A stretch of DNA of 39,634 nt from Burkholderiaceae bacterium (lineage in GTDB: Bacteria; Pseudomonadota; Gammaproteobacteria; Burkholderiales; Burkholderiaceae_C). This document shows positions 7,960 to 16,193 of this stretch, piece by piece. Numbering within the stretch: the stretch's first letter is position 1; every line of letters begins with the position of its first letter. The notes under the pieces were generated by a model, which worked only from the letters and a program-made list of their open reading frames with translations, was not told the origin of the DNA and did no database searches. Location: the NCBI GenBank assembly GCA_031253955.1, contig JAIRVJ010000100.1, positions 1 through 39,634 of the forward strand, read 5' to 3'. Made by a program: the position numbers and the translations under genes.

Positions 7960-9522
7960 ATGCTCATGCGACCGGCTCATGTCATGGCGGGGGCGCTGCT
8001 GGCGCTGCCTTGGCTGTGGCCTTTCACTTCGGGGCCGACGGCGGCGGTGGAACCTTATTTGGTGGCGGCGGCGGCGGCGGGGCTGCTGCTGGCGCTGTGG
8101 CCGCGTTCGGCGCAAGCAGCGGCGCCCACACCGAGCGCGGCAGGCATTGCCGCCGCCGGCTGGCTCGCGGCGGCGCTGGTCAGCAGCGTGATCGCGCTGC
8201 TTCAATACTTTCATCTTGAAGCGCGCTTGTTCCCCTGGGTCGATGGTTCCGTGCCGGGGCAGGCCTTCGGCAACCTGCGCCAAACCAACCTGCTGGCTAC
8301 CCTGTTGGTAATCGGCTTGTTTTCGCTGCGCTGGTGGTTTGGGCGTATGGCGCGTCCAAGTGTGGCCGTGCGGACAGCGGCGCTGGCAGCGGCGGCGCTT
8401 TTGTTGGCGGCGCTGGCGGCCACCGCGTCGCGCGTGGGGATAGTGGAACTGGCGTTCTTTGCGCTATTGGCGCTGGTGTGGGCGCGCGCCGAGGACCGCC
8501 TGCCCAAACAGGCGCTGGTGGCGGCAGTGGCGCTGACTTTTTACGTGCTGGCGACGCTAGCGCTGCCCTGGCTGCTGCAAAGCTGGCAGCACGAGGCCGG
8601 GCGCGATCTGTTCGATCGGCTGGAGCACGCCGAATCGACCTGCGGCAGCCGCCTGATCCTGTGGCGCAACGTGCTGCACCTGATCGCCCTGCACCCGTGG
8701 ACCGGCTGGGGTTGGGGCCAGCTCAAATACGCGCACTACATCACGCTCTTCGATGGCCCGCGCTTTTGCCACATTCTGGACAATGCGCATAACCTGCCGC
8801 TGCACCTGGCGGTAGAACTGGGCGTGCCCGTTGCGCTGGCCGCGTGCGCGCTGGCGCTGTGGCTGATCTGGCGCGGCCGGCCTTGGGCCGAGACCGACCC
8901 CGCCCGCCAGCTTGCCTGGGGCGTGCTGGGCGCCGTCGCGCTGCACAGCATGGTGGAGTACCCGCTGTGGTACGGGCCGTTCCAGATCGCCGCGCTGCTC
9001 GGCACAGGGCTGCTGTGGCGCCCGCAGGCGCGGACGGATTCGCGCCCGGCACCGGGGCGCTTGGGCGCATGGGCCGGCGGCGCGCGCTATGCGCTGGCGG
9101 CGCTGCTGCTGGCCGCTTGCGCCTATGCCTGGTGGGACTACGGCCGCATCAGCCAGATTTATCTGCCCCCAAGCGAGCGCGCCTCTGAATACCGCGACGA
9201 TCCGCTAACCCAGGCGCAAAACTCGTGGCTGTTTGCCGGCGCGGTGCGCTTTGCCGAACTGACCACGCAGCCGCCCACGCGCGCCAACGCCCAATGGATG
9301 CTGCCCGCCGCGCTGCAAAGCCTGCACTACTCGCCCGAACCGTCCGTGATCGAACGCGTGATTGAAAGCGCCGCCTGGCTCGGCCAGGACGATCTGGCGC
9401 TGGCGCACATGGCGCGCTACAAGGCCGCCTTTCCCAAGGACTATGAGGCTTGGACTGCGCGCAACCGCCAAGTGCCAGAGGGGGCGCAAGAAGGGGCGCA
9501 AGAGGATGAGCCGGAGCGTTGA
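7960..9522 (+). CDS. O-antigen ligase / PglL-type O-oligosaccharyltransferase
   Basis: This is a 520-residue polytopic membrane protein with about ten to twelve hydrophobic segments and a C-terminal soluble part. Features of the Wzy_C/PglL superfamily are GQAFGNLRQTNLLATLLVIG near residue 105-125, a large periplasmic loop with SRLILWRNVLHLIALHPWTGWGWGQ, the DNAHNLPLHLAVELGVP motif with the conserved His, and HSMVEYPLWYGPFQI. Family members transfer lipid-linked glycan to lipid A or, in the PglL branch, to serine of pilin-like proteins. The QTN motif and the HSxxEYPLW motif fit the PglL branch. No pilin or glycosyltransferase gene is nearby, so the acceptor is unknown. MLMRPAH at 7960 is the preferred start; ATG 7966 is possible. 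Confidence 0.85.
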   Translation: MLMRPAHVMAGALLALPWLWPFTSGPTAAVEPYLVAAAAAGLLLALWPRSAQAAAPTPSAAGIAAAGWLAAALVSSVIALLQYFHLEARLFPWVDGSVPGQAFGNLRQTNLLATLLVIGLFSLRWWFGRMARPSVAVRTAALAAAALLLAALAATASRVGIVELAFFALLALVWARAEDRLPKQALVAAVALTFYVLATLALPWLLQSWQHEAGRDLFDRLEHAESTCGSRLILWRNVLHLIALHPWTGWGWGQLKYAHYITLFDGPRFCHILDNAHNLPLHLAVELGVPVALAACALALWLIWRGRPWAETDPARQLAWGVLGAVALHSMVEYPLWYGPFQIAALLGTGLLWRPQARTDSRPAPGRLGAWAGGARYALAALLLAACAYAWWDYGRISQIYLPPSERASEYRDDPLTQAQNSWLFAGAVRFAELTTQPPTRANAQWMLPAALQSLHYSPEPSVIERVIESAAWLGQDDLALAHMARYKAAFPKDYEAWTARNRQVPEGAQEGAQEDEPER

Positions 9523-9546
9523 GCGGCGGGTGCGCTCACGCTTTCC

Positions 9547-11001
9547 CTACAGCAGCGGCGAAGCCAGCCGCGCCACCGCCTCGAACAGGCGCTGGTGCGG
9601 GGGCGCGTTGCGTTGCGCGGGGGCTTGGCGGCAGTGGGAAAGATCGGCCTCGAACATTTCGGCCAGTTGCTGGTTGAATTCGCGCTCCAGCACCACGGCG
9701 GCCACCTCGAAGTTCAGCCGGAAGCTGCGGTTGTCGAAATTGGCGCTGCCCACCATGCCGTACTGCTCGTCCACCAGCAGCGTCTTGGCGTGCAACATGC
9801 GGCCCCGATATTCGAACACCAGCACGCCGGCGTCTTGCAGTTCCTGAAAGTACGAGCGCGCGGCGGCGTCGACGATGCGTGAGTTGCTGCGCTCCGGCAC
9901 GATCAGCTTGACCTGCACGCCGCGCAGCGCAGCGTTGGTCAGCGCCAGCAGCGCCGCCTCGGTCGGCACGAAGTAGGGCGTGGTCAGCCAGGCGCGCTCG
10001 CGCGCCAGGTTGAGCGCGTCGATCATGGCGCGGTGAATCGCTTCGGCGTCCGAGTCGGGGCCGCTGGCGGCGATCTGCACCGGCAGGCTGCCCGGCGGCT
10101 CGCGCGGCAGCAGATCTTCATGCGGCGCGGGGGCGGCGCCATCGGCGTAATGCCAGTCCTGCAAAAACAGGTATTGCAGCCAGCGCACCGCGCCGCCGCG
10201 AATGAGCAGATGCGTGTCGCGGAAGGCCAGATCGGGGTTGATCTGCTCGTTTTCTTCGTCGGTGATGTTCACGCCGCCGACAAACCCGGCGTTCCCATCG
10301 ATCACCACAATCTTGCGGTGCGTGCGCAGGTTGACCAGCGGGCGCAGGCGGTCCAGCCGCGCCGGGTGAAAAACAGCCAGCTCGCCGCCCGCGGCGCGCA
10401 GTTCATCGAGCAGCGGACGGTGGCGGAACCAAAGAAGCCGCGCGGAGCCGACCGCATCCACCAGCAGCCGCACCCGCACCCCGGCGCGTGCACGCTCTGC
10501 CAGCGCGCGCAGCAGGCGCGCACCGGTCTGATCCGGCTCGAAGATGTAGTACTCCAGGTGCACGTGGCGCTCGGCGCGTTCGATCTCGCGCAGCAGCGCC
10601 GCCAGCGTGGCGTCGCCGCTGGGCAAAATTTCTACCTCCTGCGCGCTGGACATCGGCAGCCCGCAGGCGCGCTCGATCAGCCCGGCGTGCTGGCGCGCCC
10701 ACAGCGGTGTTTCGGCGTGCTCGGCGCGCAGCGCTTGCAGCTCCTGGCGCGACATCAGCGCCGCTTTGCGATGCCAGCGTTTCAGCCGCTGGCGCCGCAG
10801 CCGCTGCGGGCCGAAGGCGGCATACACCGCCAGGCCGACCACCGGCATCAGATTCAACGCGACGATCCAGGCCAGCGTGGACACGGGCGATCTGCGCTGC
10901 ATGACGATCCACACCGTCAGCACCACGCTGTACGCCGACCACACCCAGCCCAGCCAGAAGGTCCATGGATAGCCGGCGATGAGTAGGGCGGATTGGCTCA
11001 T
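9547..11001 (-). CDS. cls: Cardiolipin synthase (phospholipase D family)
   Basis: This enzyme makes cardiolipin from two phosphatidylglycerols at the inner membrane. The 484-residue protein has two N-terminal membrane helices (about 5-65), then two PLD domains with the HKD motifs HRKIVVID (His near 228) and HAKTLLVD (His near 404), each followed by a glycine/serine-rich GG or GSANFDNRS segment. YYIFEPDQTG in the first domain is also typical. Length fits ClsA-type enzymes. A start four codons upstream at 11013 is equally possible; neither has a strong ribosome site. It converges with the PglL-like gene with 24 bases between them. Confidence 0.93.
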   Translation of the reverse strand: MSQSALLIAGYPWTFWLGWVWSAYSVVLTVWIVMQRRSPVSTLAWIVALNLMPVVGLAVYAAFGPQRLRRQRLKRWHRKAALMSRQELQALRAEHAETPLWARQHAGLIERACGLPMSSAQEVEILPSGDATLAALLREIERAERHVHLEYYIFEPDQTGARLLRALAERARAGVRVRLLVDAVGSARLLWFRHRPLLDELRAAGGELAVFHPARLDRLRPLVNLRTHRKIVVIDGNAGFVGGVNITDEENEQINPDLAFRDTHLLIRGGAVRWLQYLFLQDWHYADGAAPAPHEDLLPREPPGSLPVQIAASGPDSDAEAIHRAMIDALNLARERAWLTTPYFVPTEAALLALTNAALRGVQVKLIVPERSNSRIVDAAARSYFQELQDAGVLVFEYRGRMLHAKTLLVDEQYGMVGSANFDNRSFRLNFEVAAVVLEREFNQQLAEMFEADLSHCRQAPAQRNAPPHQRLFEAVARLASPLL

Positions 11002-11108
11002 GCGGGCAATCATGCCATGCGGCCGGGGCAGCTTGCCCGCAAATTTCCCGGCGCGCCGCTGGTGCCGGAAAACCGTTGCTCATACGGTTCAGTGAAGGCG
11101 CTTCAAGC

Positions 11109-11190
11109 CGTCATTCCCGCGCAGGCGGGAATCCAAGCAACGTGGGTTTTGAGGTGACGCTCATGGATTCCCGCCTGCACGGGAATGACG
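11109..11190. repeat. REP-like inverted repeat, copy 2
   Basis: Arms CGTCATTCCCGCGCAGGCGG (from 11109) and its inverted partner ending CGGGAATGACG (11190) enclose about 28 bases. It is the same element as 4050-4144, with different inner sequence. It lies in the 380-base region between the cls start and the moaC end, together with the AT-rich repeat that follows. Confidence 0.87.
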
Positions 11191-11250
11191 AGATCGCAGG
11201 GGCGTGCGCTTGGCTGAACCGTATTGAAACCGTTGCTGAAACCATAAAAA

Positions 11251-11336
11251 TAATAGCTGAATACCTAAATTTTGTATAGTTTTACGATATAAACAATCAT
11301 AAAAATTATGCTGAAAAATGGCAGCAAGCTATCAAA
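11251..11336. repeat. AATAGCT-type intergenic repeat, copy 3
   Basis: An AT-rich element begins TAATAGCTGAATACC and ends AGCAAGCTATCAAAAA, the inverted ends typical of the family. It lies directly downstream of moaC. Apart from this element and the REP-like repeat before it, the stretch 11014-11383 holds no gene that I can support. Confidence 0.55.
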
Positions 11337-11383
11337 AATATATTTCACTCACTCGTGGCAGGCAAAATACCCGCAGTTTCGGG

Positions 11384-11896
11384 TCAGTCGCCCGGTGCCA
11401 CGTAGCGCCCCGACTTGCCGCCGCGCTTTTCCAGCAAGCGCACGCCCGTAATGCACATGGCGCGATCAACGGCCTTGCACATGTCGTAGATCGTGAGCAA
11501 CGCCACTTGCACCGCAGCAAGCGCCTCCATTTCGACGCCGGTGGGGCCGGTCGTTTCCACGGTGGCGGCGCAGGCGATGGCCGCGGCTTGCCCATCGCTG
11601 GCCGCAAGGGGCTGAAACGCGATCGCCACGCGGCTCAAGGCCAGCGGGTGGCACAGCGGAATCATCTCGCTGGTTTTCTTGGCCGCCATGATGCCGGCGA
11701 CGCGGGCGATGCCCAGCACATCGCCCTTTTGCGCGCCGCCGCTTTCGATGAGCGCGAGCGTGCCGGCCTGCATTTCGATGCGCCCGCCAGCCACGGCCAC
11801 GCGGTGCGTGGCGGGCTTGGCGCTCACATCGACCATGTGGGCCTGGCCCTGGGCATCGAAATGGGTCAGGGGCGATGGAAAGGATTTTTCGGTCAT
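11384..11896 (-). CDS. moaC: Cyclic pyranopterin monophosphate synthase MoaC
   Basis: MoaC converts 3',8-cyclo-7,8-dihydro-GTP, made by MoaA, to cyclic pyranopterin monophosphate in molybdenum cofactor synthesis. The 170-residue protein has all family landmarks: HMVDVSAK near the N-terminus, [13 protein letters not shown] (active-site region) in the centre, [23 protein letters not shown] and the closing KRGGKSG. Length is normal. ATG at 11896 gives MTEKSF..., and longer frames upstream have no support. It is divergent from the M48 protease gene with 72 bases between; no other mo genes are in the window. Confidence 0.96.
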   Translation of the reverse strand: MTEKSFPSPLTHFDAQGQAHMVDVSAKPATHRVAVAGGRIEMQAGTLALIESGGAQKGDVLGIARVAGIMAAKKTSEMIPLCHPLALSRVAIAFQPLAASDGQAAAIACAATVETTGPTGVEMEALAAVQVALLTIYDMCKAVDRAMCITGVRLLEKRGGKSGRYVAPGD

Positions 11897-11968
11897 GCAA
11901 GGCAGCGGCGGACGGGATTGCGGCATCATACGCGGCATGATTGCTTCGGCGGCTTCTTCCGGGTTTTT

Positions 11969-13582
11969 ATGAAAAAAGCGGTTAAAACCCTTGTACTGCT
12001 TGGACTAGCAGCTCTCATTAGCGCAGCAATAGCGGCGTGGAGCGGCCTAGCCCATGCGCAGCCGTGGCAGGCTCAACCGCCGCCGGCGCAAGGCGGCCTG
12101 CCTTCGCTGGGCGATGCGGGCGAGATGACGCCGCTGGTCGAGCGCAAGCTGGGCGACAGCATCATCGGCGAGCTTTACCGCGACCCAGACTATCTGGACG
12201 ACCCCGTGCTGGGCGAATACGTCAACGGCATCTGGCGCAAGTTGCTGGACGGCGCGCGCGCGCGCGGCGATCTGCCGCCGGAGCTCGACGAACGCTACGC
12301 CTGGCAGGTGCTGATCGGGCGCGACCACACCATCAACGCCTTTGCCCTGCCTGGCGGCTATTTCGGGCTGCACACGGCGCTGGTGGGCGCGGTGAGTTCG
12401 CGCGCCGAACTGGCCGCCGTGATGGCGCACGAGCTGGGCCACATTACCCAGCGCCACATCGCGCGCATGATGGGCCAGCAGGCGCGCCAGACACCGGTGC
12501 TGGTGGCCGCGCTGCTGGCCGGGCTGATTGCCGCCGGCAAGAACCCGCAGGCCGGCGCAGCCATGCTCGTCGGCGGCCAGGCGGCGGGCATCCAGCAGCA
12601 GATCAACTACACGCGCGGCATGGAGCAGGAGGCCGACCGCGTCGGCTACGGCATCGCCATCCAGTCCGGCTTTGCGGCCAGCGGCTTTACCGCCATGTTT
12701 GAAATCCTGCAAAAAGCGCAGCGCCTGATGGACGACAACGACTGGCCCTATTTGCGCACCCATCCGCTAACCACCCAGCGCATCGCCGACATGCGCCAGC
12801 GCGAAGGCGCCGCCGCCAACACCCCGCTGCCGGCCGATTTTGAAACGCTGCTGCTGGCCGCGCGCGCGCGCGTGCTCTCGCGCCCCGGCGTGGACGTGCT
12901 GCGCCAGTGGGCCGCCGAGCCGCACAGCGCCGGCTTTGCCGCGCAAAGCGCGCCGCAACGCGCCGCCGCGCTGTACGCCGCCGCGCTGGCGCAGGCCGAA
13001 CTGCAAGATTTGCCCCAGGCCCAGCGCAGCGCCGACGAACTGGCGCCGCTGGCCGCCGGCGACGCGCGCGCCGCCCGCCAGGTCCGTTTGCTGCAAGCCG
13101 AACTGGCGCAGCGCGCCGGCCAGCCGCGGCGCGTGCTGGCGCTGCTGCCAGGCGTGCTCCAAGGCGACGCGGGCGATGCGCCCGGCAACCGGGCCGAACG
13201 CCCCTCAAGCCAGGCCGGGCGGCCCGAACTGCTGCTGCGCGCCCAGGCACTGCTGGCCACCGGCGGCGCGGTGCAAGCGGCCAGCAGCCTGCAAAACTGG
13301 GTCGCCATCCACCCCGATGATGCCGGCGCCTGGCAGCAACTGGCCGCCGCCTGGGCCGCCCAGGGCCAGACGCTGCGCAGCCTGCGCGCCGAAGGCCAGG
13401 CGCGGCTGGCGCAAATGGATCTGCAAGGCGCCATCGACCGCTTTCGCGCCGCGCAAGACTACTCGCGCCAGCACCCCGGCGGCAGCGCCGATCTGATCGA
13501 AGCCAGCATCATCGACACCCGTATGCGCGAAACCCAGGCGGCGCTGCGGCAGCGGGAAAAGGACGAGAAGCAGTGGCGGTGA
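11969..13582 (+). CDS. BepA/YfgC-like M48 metalloprotease with TPR domain
   Basis: This is a 537-residue periplasmic zinc protease/chaperone of the BepA (YfgC) group, which takes part in outer-membrane protein assembly quality control. A signal peptide ends at AHA-QPW (about residue 28). The HExxH motif is [11 protein letters not shown] (H154, H158) and the third zinc ligand lies in [10 protein letters not shown] (E221). The region after about 300 is alanine-rich and helical, with TPR-like repeats as in BepA ([27 protein letters not shown]). Length slightly exceeds E. coli BepA. The ATG at 11969 was chosen as the start of the signal peptide; the longer frame runs antisense through moaC. Confidence 0.9.
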   Translation: MKKAVKTLVLLGLAALISAAIAAWSGLAHAQPWQAQPPPAQGGLPSLGDAGEMTPLVERKLGDSIIGELYRDPDYLDDPVLGEYVNGIWRKLLDGARARGDLPPELDERYAWQVLIGRDHTINAFALPGGYFGLHTALVGAVSSRAELAAVMAHELGHITQRHIARMMGQQARQTPVLVAALLAGLIAAGKNPQAGAAMLVGGQAAGIQQQINYTRGMEQEADRVGYGIAIQSGFAASGFTAMFEILQKAQRLMDDNDWPYLRTHPLTTQRIADMRQREGAAANTPLPADFETLLLAARARVLSRPGVDVLRQWAAEPHSAGFAAQSAPQRAAALYAAALAQAELQDLPQAQRSADELAPLAAGDARAARQVRLLQAELAQRAGQPRRVLALLPGVLQGDAGDAPGNRAERPSSQAGRPELLLRAQALLATGGAVQAASSLQNWVAIHPDDAGAWQQLAAAWAAQGQTLRSLRAEGQARLAQMDLQGAIDRFRAAQDYSRQHPGGSADLIEASIIDTRMRETQAALRQREKDEKQWR

Positions 13583-13597
13583 ACGGCAGGCTCACCG

Positions 13598-13963
13598 CTA
13601 AACGCTGTACGGCGCGCGCACGCCCGGCTCGTCCGGCGGAAAATCACGGACATTGCGCGTGACCAGCAGCAGACCATGCACTTGGGCCGTGGCCCAGATA
13701 ATCGCGTCGGGCAAGCGCACGCGCCACTGCCTGCGTAGCGTGACGGCGCGCTCGGCAACCGGGCTATCCAGCCCGATCAGCGTAAACGAGCGCAGCCAAG
13801 CGCGAATGTCGGCCTGCTCCTGCTCGGCAGCGCCGGCTAGCACTTCCATCCAGGTGATCGCGCTGATCGCCTTGTAGTCGTAGCGCGCAAACTCCTCGCC
13901 GGCTTGGGCGATACCGTTGAGGTAGTCGATCAGGATGTTGGTGTCGAACAGTCCTTTCACCAT
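13598..13963 (-). CDS. vapC: PIN-domain toxin, VapC family
   Basis: This is a 121-residue PIN ribonuclease, the toxin of a type II toxin-antitoxin pair. Acidic active-site residues are visible in order: GLFDTNILIDYL (Asp7), ITWMEVLAG (Glu), LPDAIIWATAQVHGL (Asp) and TRNVRDFPP (Asp). VapC proteins cleave specific RNAs, often initiator tRNA or rRNA loops. The ATG at 13963 overlaps the antitoxin stop by 7 bases, so the two are translationally coupled. The convergent M48 protease gene ends 15 bases away. Confidence 0.9.
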   Translation of the reverse strand: MVKGLFDTNILIDYLNGIAQAGEEFARYDYKAISAITWMEVLAGAAEQEQADIRAWLRSFTLIGLDSPVAERAVTLRRQWRVRLPDAIIWATAQVHGLLLVTRNVRDFPPDEPGVRAPYSV

Positions 13964-14175
13964 TCCGAGCGCAACTCTTGCTGGTAGCTCAACCCGTCTA
14001 CTCCACGGCGTTGCCACAGGCCGAACACGTTGCGTTCTGGCGCTTGCTGGCGCTGCGCGAGGTAGGCTCCGATAGCCTCGCGTACGACGGCGGCGCGCGA
14101 GCGCTGCTCACGCTCAGCCAAGGCCGCCAACTCCTTGACCTGGACATCGTTCACGTCGATCAGAATTCGGCTCAT
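13957..14175 (-). CDS. Ribbon-helix-helix antitoxin (VapB-like)
   Basis: This 72-residue protein starts with a MetJ/Arc/CopG ribbon-helix-helix fold: the strand SRILIDVNDVQVKEL, then the helices ALAEREQRSRAAVVREAIGAYLAQR. Its tail ends VDGLSYQQELRSEW and probably wraps the toxin. It should bind the palindrome just upstream (14189-14213) and repress its own operon. The ATG at 14175 was chosen because GGAG lies 6 bases before it; earlier in-frame ATGs at 14181 and 14187 lack this. Confidence 0.85.
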   Translation of the reverse strand: MSRILIDVNDVQVKELAALAEREQRSRAAVVREAIGAYLAQRQQAPERNVFGLWQRRGVDGLSYQQELRSEW

Positions 14176-14188
14176 TGCCATCTCCATA

Positions 14189-14213
14189 GTTGATATGCAT
14201 ATCATATATCAAC
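14189..14213. promoter_or_regulatory. Operator palindrome of the toxin-antitoxin operon
   Basis: GTTGATAT (14189-14196) and ATATCAAC (14206-14213) form an 8-bp inverted repeat, and inside it TGATATGCATATCA (14191-14204) is a perfect 14-bp palindrome. It begins about 14 bases upstream of the antitoxin start, where autoregulation by a ribbon-helix-helix antitoxin is expected. It also covers the stop codon of the EamA gene. Confidence 0.7.
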
Positions 14214-15135
14214 GAAAAAACCGCCGCAACCCGGCCCGCCAGGTGTCGCTTCCGAGCGCCATCAGCGCCAGCAGGATCAGCGCGATGCCGCAGCCTTCGG
14301 CCAGGTTGGGCCTTTCGTCCAGCAGCCACCACGCCAGCAGCACGCTCACGACCGGAATCACCAGCGTCGAAAGCCCCGCCACGCCCGCCGGCAGCGCGCG
14401 CAGGATGAACAGCCACAAGCCCCAGCCAAGCGCCGTCGCCAGCACTGCGTTGTAACCGAGCGCCAGCATCATGTACGGCGACCAGATGATCGGCGTCTGG
14501 TGCGTGGCTGCGGCCAGCGCCGCCAGCGCCGCCGCGCCGATCGTCATCTGCCACGCCACCAGACTGAGCAGGTCCACGGCCTGGTGGCGAAAGGCCCGCT
14601 TGGCCACCACCGACCCGCCCGCCCACGCCAGGCCGGCGGCCAGCGCCAGCAGGGAAGCCCGCAGGTTGCCGTGCCATTGCCACGGCTGGAGCACCAGCAG
14701 CAGGCCCAGCGCCGCCACCAGCCCGGCGGCGTACTGAGGCGGGCGGGGCTTTTCGTTCAAGAACAGCGCCGCCAGCAGGATCACCCAAAACGGCATCATG
14801 TAAACCAGCACTGCCGTCTTGCCCGCGTCGCCGCTGACCAGCGCCAGTTGCGACAGCCCCGTCATCCCGACCACCTGCAACAGCCCGATCGCCAGCACCG
14901 CGCGCCACGGCGGGGGTTTGAGCGAGCGGCCCGTCAGCGGCAGCAACGCCAGCAGCAGCAGCGCACCCAGCACGCAGCGCAGGGCGGCGAAATCGAGCGC
15001 GCCCACATAGCGCAGCACCGATTTGGTGACGATCCAGTTGTAGCTCCAGATCAGCGCCAGCGCGATCAGCGCGAGCACGGCAAGAAGGGTGGTGTTGCGG
15101 TTTTGCATGGCGCTGCTTGGCGTGCTCCCGGTCAT
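14209..15135 (-). CDS. EamA/DMT family transporter
   Basis: This is a 308-residue inner-membrane protein of the drug/metabolite transporter superfamily with ten predicted helices in two EamA repeats. The first repeat starts LALIWSYNWIVTKSVL (the WsxnwvxxK motif) and the second LALAAGLAWAGGSVVAKRA. YnaVLATALGWGLWLF and LVIPVVSVLLAWWLLDERP are also typical. The substrate cannot be inferred. ATG 15135 overlaps the hydrolase stop as ATGA, suggesting coupling; ATG 15108 (MQNRNTT) would give a more usual short N-terminus and may be the true start. Confidence 0.85.
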   Translation of the reverse strand: MTGSTPSSAMQNRNTTLLAVLALIALALIWSYNWIVTKSVLRYVGALDFAALRCVLGALLLLALLPLTGRSLKPPPWRAVLAIGLLQVVGMTGLSQLALVSGDAGKTAVLVYMMPFWVILLAALFLNEKPRPPQYAAGLVAALGLLLVLQPWQWHGNLRASLLALAAGLAWAGGSVVAKRAFRHQAVDLLSLVAWQMTIGAAALAALAAATHQTPIIWSPYMMLALGYNAVLATALGWGLWLFILRALPAGVAGLSTLVIPVVSVLLAWWLLDERPNLAEGCGIALILLALMALGSDTWRAGLRRFFR

Positions 15136-15176
15136 TCATCGGACGGCAAGGCTGCATCGAGATCGGTTTCGACATG
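15128..15176. repeat. Direct repeat copy A (PrlF-like gene tail)
   Basis: This copy matches 16041-16091 in the same orientation: 17 identical bases (CCGGTCATTCATCGGAC), a one-base indel, then GCAAGGCTGCATC, a 3-base indel and GATCGGTT. On the minus strand this copy encodes the last residues (VETDLDAALPSDE) and stop of the hydrolase frame and the EamA start. Confidence 0.8.
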
Positions 15177-16052
15177 GCCGACCAGCGCCCGCAGCCGTTT
15201 CACGAAGTCCGCATCCACGGCCTGCAAGCGTTCGGGATGATTGGAAATATCGCGTTCCAGGAAGCCGAGGAATTGCCTTGGCACAGGAGCGTCCCGCCCG
15301 GCGAGAGCGGGCTGGCCGTGTCCGCCTGCCGCCCCGATGCGCCGCGCGAATTCGGCCACGGCCTGCGCGCAATCTTCTGCTTTTGCCTGAAGCAGAAAGT
15401 GCGGGCCTTCGATTTCATGCAGCGCCGCCGTTGGAATCGCGGAAAGTATTTGCCGGCCCGCCGAGGCGGGGAGCAGCCGGTCGTGCGATGCGCGCAAATA
15501 CAGCAAAGGCATGGTGATCTCTTTCAACCGGGCCGACAGATCGGCGCGTAGCGCCTGCATGGCGCGAAAACGAAGCACCGGTGCCGGAACTTCCGAAAGC
15601 GCCTGCCCAAGCGCGGTCCGATGGCCCGCATTCGACCACCGGCCAAGCAGCAGCCAGTCAAGCAGGCCCTTGGGGACGGTGCCCAGCGGCGTGAACTGGA
15701 TCCAGGGCGTCAGCATCGCAGCCATGTGCGGTGGCCACGGAAAGCGGGCAAACGAAGCGGCCAGCACGACCGCGCAAAGACCCGGCGGCCGATCGAGCGC
15801 AAGGGACAACGCGATCGGGCCGGAAAACGATTCGCCCACGACGATGAAAGGGCCATCCCTGGGCAGCGCGGCGCGCACCAGATGCTCAAGCTGGGTGTAA
15901 TCCAGCGCCCGATCCGAAGGGTAGGAGAGCGCCGCCGCCTTGAAGTGCGGCTCCAGCGCGGCCACGAAAGCGGCCAGCAGGCGATCCGTTCCCGTCAGGC
16001 CGGGAAGCGCCACAATACCCGGCATGACGCCAGCGCCCGCCCGGTCATTCAT
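15132..16052 (-). CDS. Alpha/beta hydrolase with a PrlF-antitoxin-like C-terminal tail
   Basis: About 306 residues. The first 250 form an alpha/beta hydrolase: VALPGLTGTDRLL (oxyanion strand), nucleophile elbow VVGESFSGPIAL (Ser75), acid in RASHDRLLP and histidine in IEGPHFLLQ. The last 50 residues (FLGFLERDISNHPERLQAVD... to DLDAALPSDE) do not look like hydrolase; they match my memory of the C-terminal half of PrlF antitoxins (FLxFLxxDIxxxPxx...LVxxVxxDxD). The PrlF N-terminal DNA-binding part and a YhaV toxin are absent. The gene is flanked by a 50-bp direct repeat made of the tail's own end. Starts at 16025 (MPGIVALPG) or 16052 are both possible; 16052 is used here. Confidence 0.75.
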   Translation of the reverse strand: MNDRAGAGVMPGIVALPGLTGTDRLLAAFVAALEPHFKAAALSYPSDRALDYTQLEHLVRAALPRDGPFIVVGESFSGPIALSLALDRPPGLCAVVLAASFARFPWPPHMAAMLTPWIQFTPLGTVPKGLLDWLLLGRWSNAGHRTALGQALSEVPAPVLRFRAMQALRADLSARLKEITMPLLYLRASHDRLLPASAGRQILSAIPTAALHEIEGPHFLLQAKAEDCAQAVAEFARRIGAAGGHGQPALAGRDAPVPRQFLGFLERDISNHPERLQAVDADFVKRLRALVGHVETDLDAALPSDE

Positions 16053-16091
16053 CGGACGCAAGGCTGCATCATCGGGATCGGTTCGCACCTG
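16041..16091. repeat. Direct repeat copy B
   Basis: This is the partner of 15128-15176. On the minus strand it reads VRTDPDDAALRPMND, a degraded version of the VETDLDAALPSDE tail, and it supplies an ATGAATGACCGGG stretch at the hydrolase start just as copy A does for the EamA gene. No other PrlF-like sequence lies upstream of it. Confidence 0.8.
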
Positions 16092-16193
16092 TTCATTTTG
16101 ACATGCGGGGAAGGCCGCGCCGCCGCCGCCATCACGCGGGCGTTTACCGTATCGTCCTAAAATTCCCTACCAAAGTTATACATTTCTATTCAC

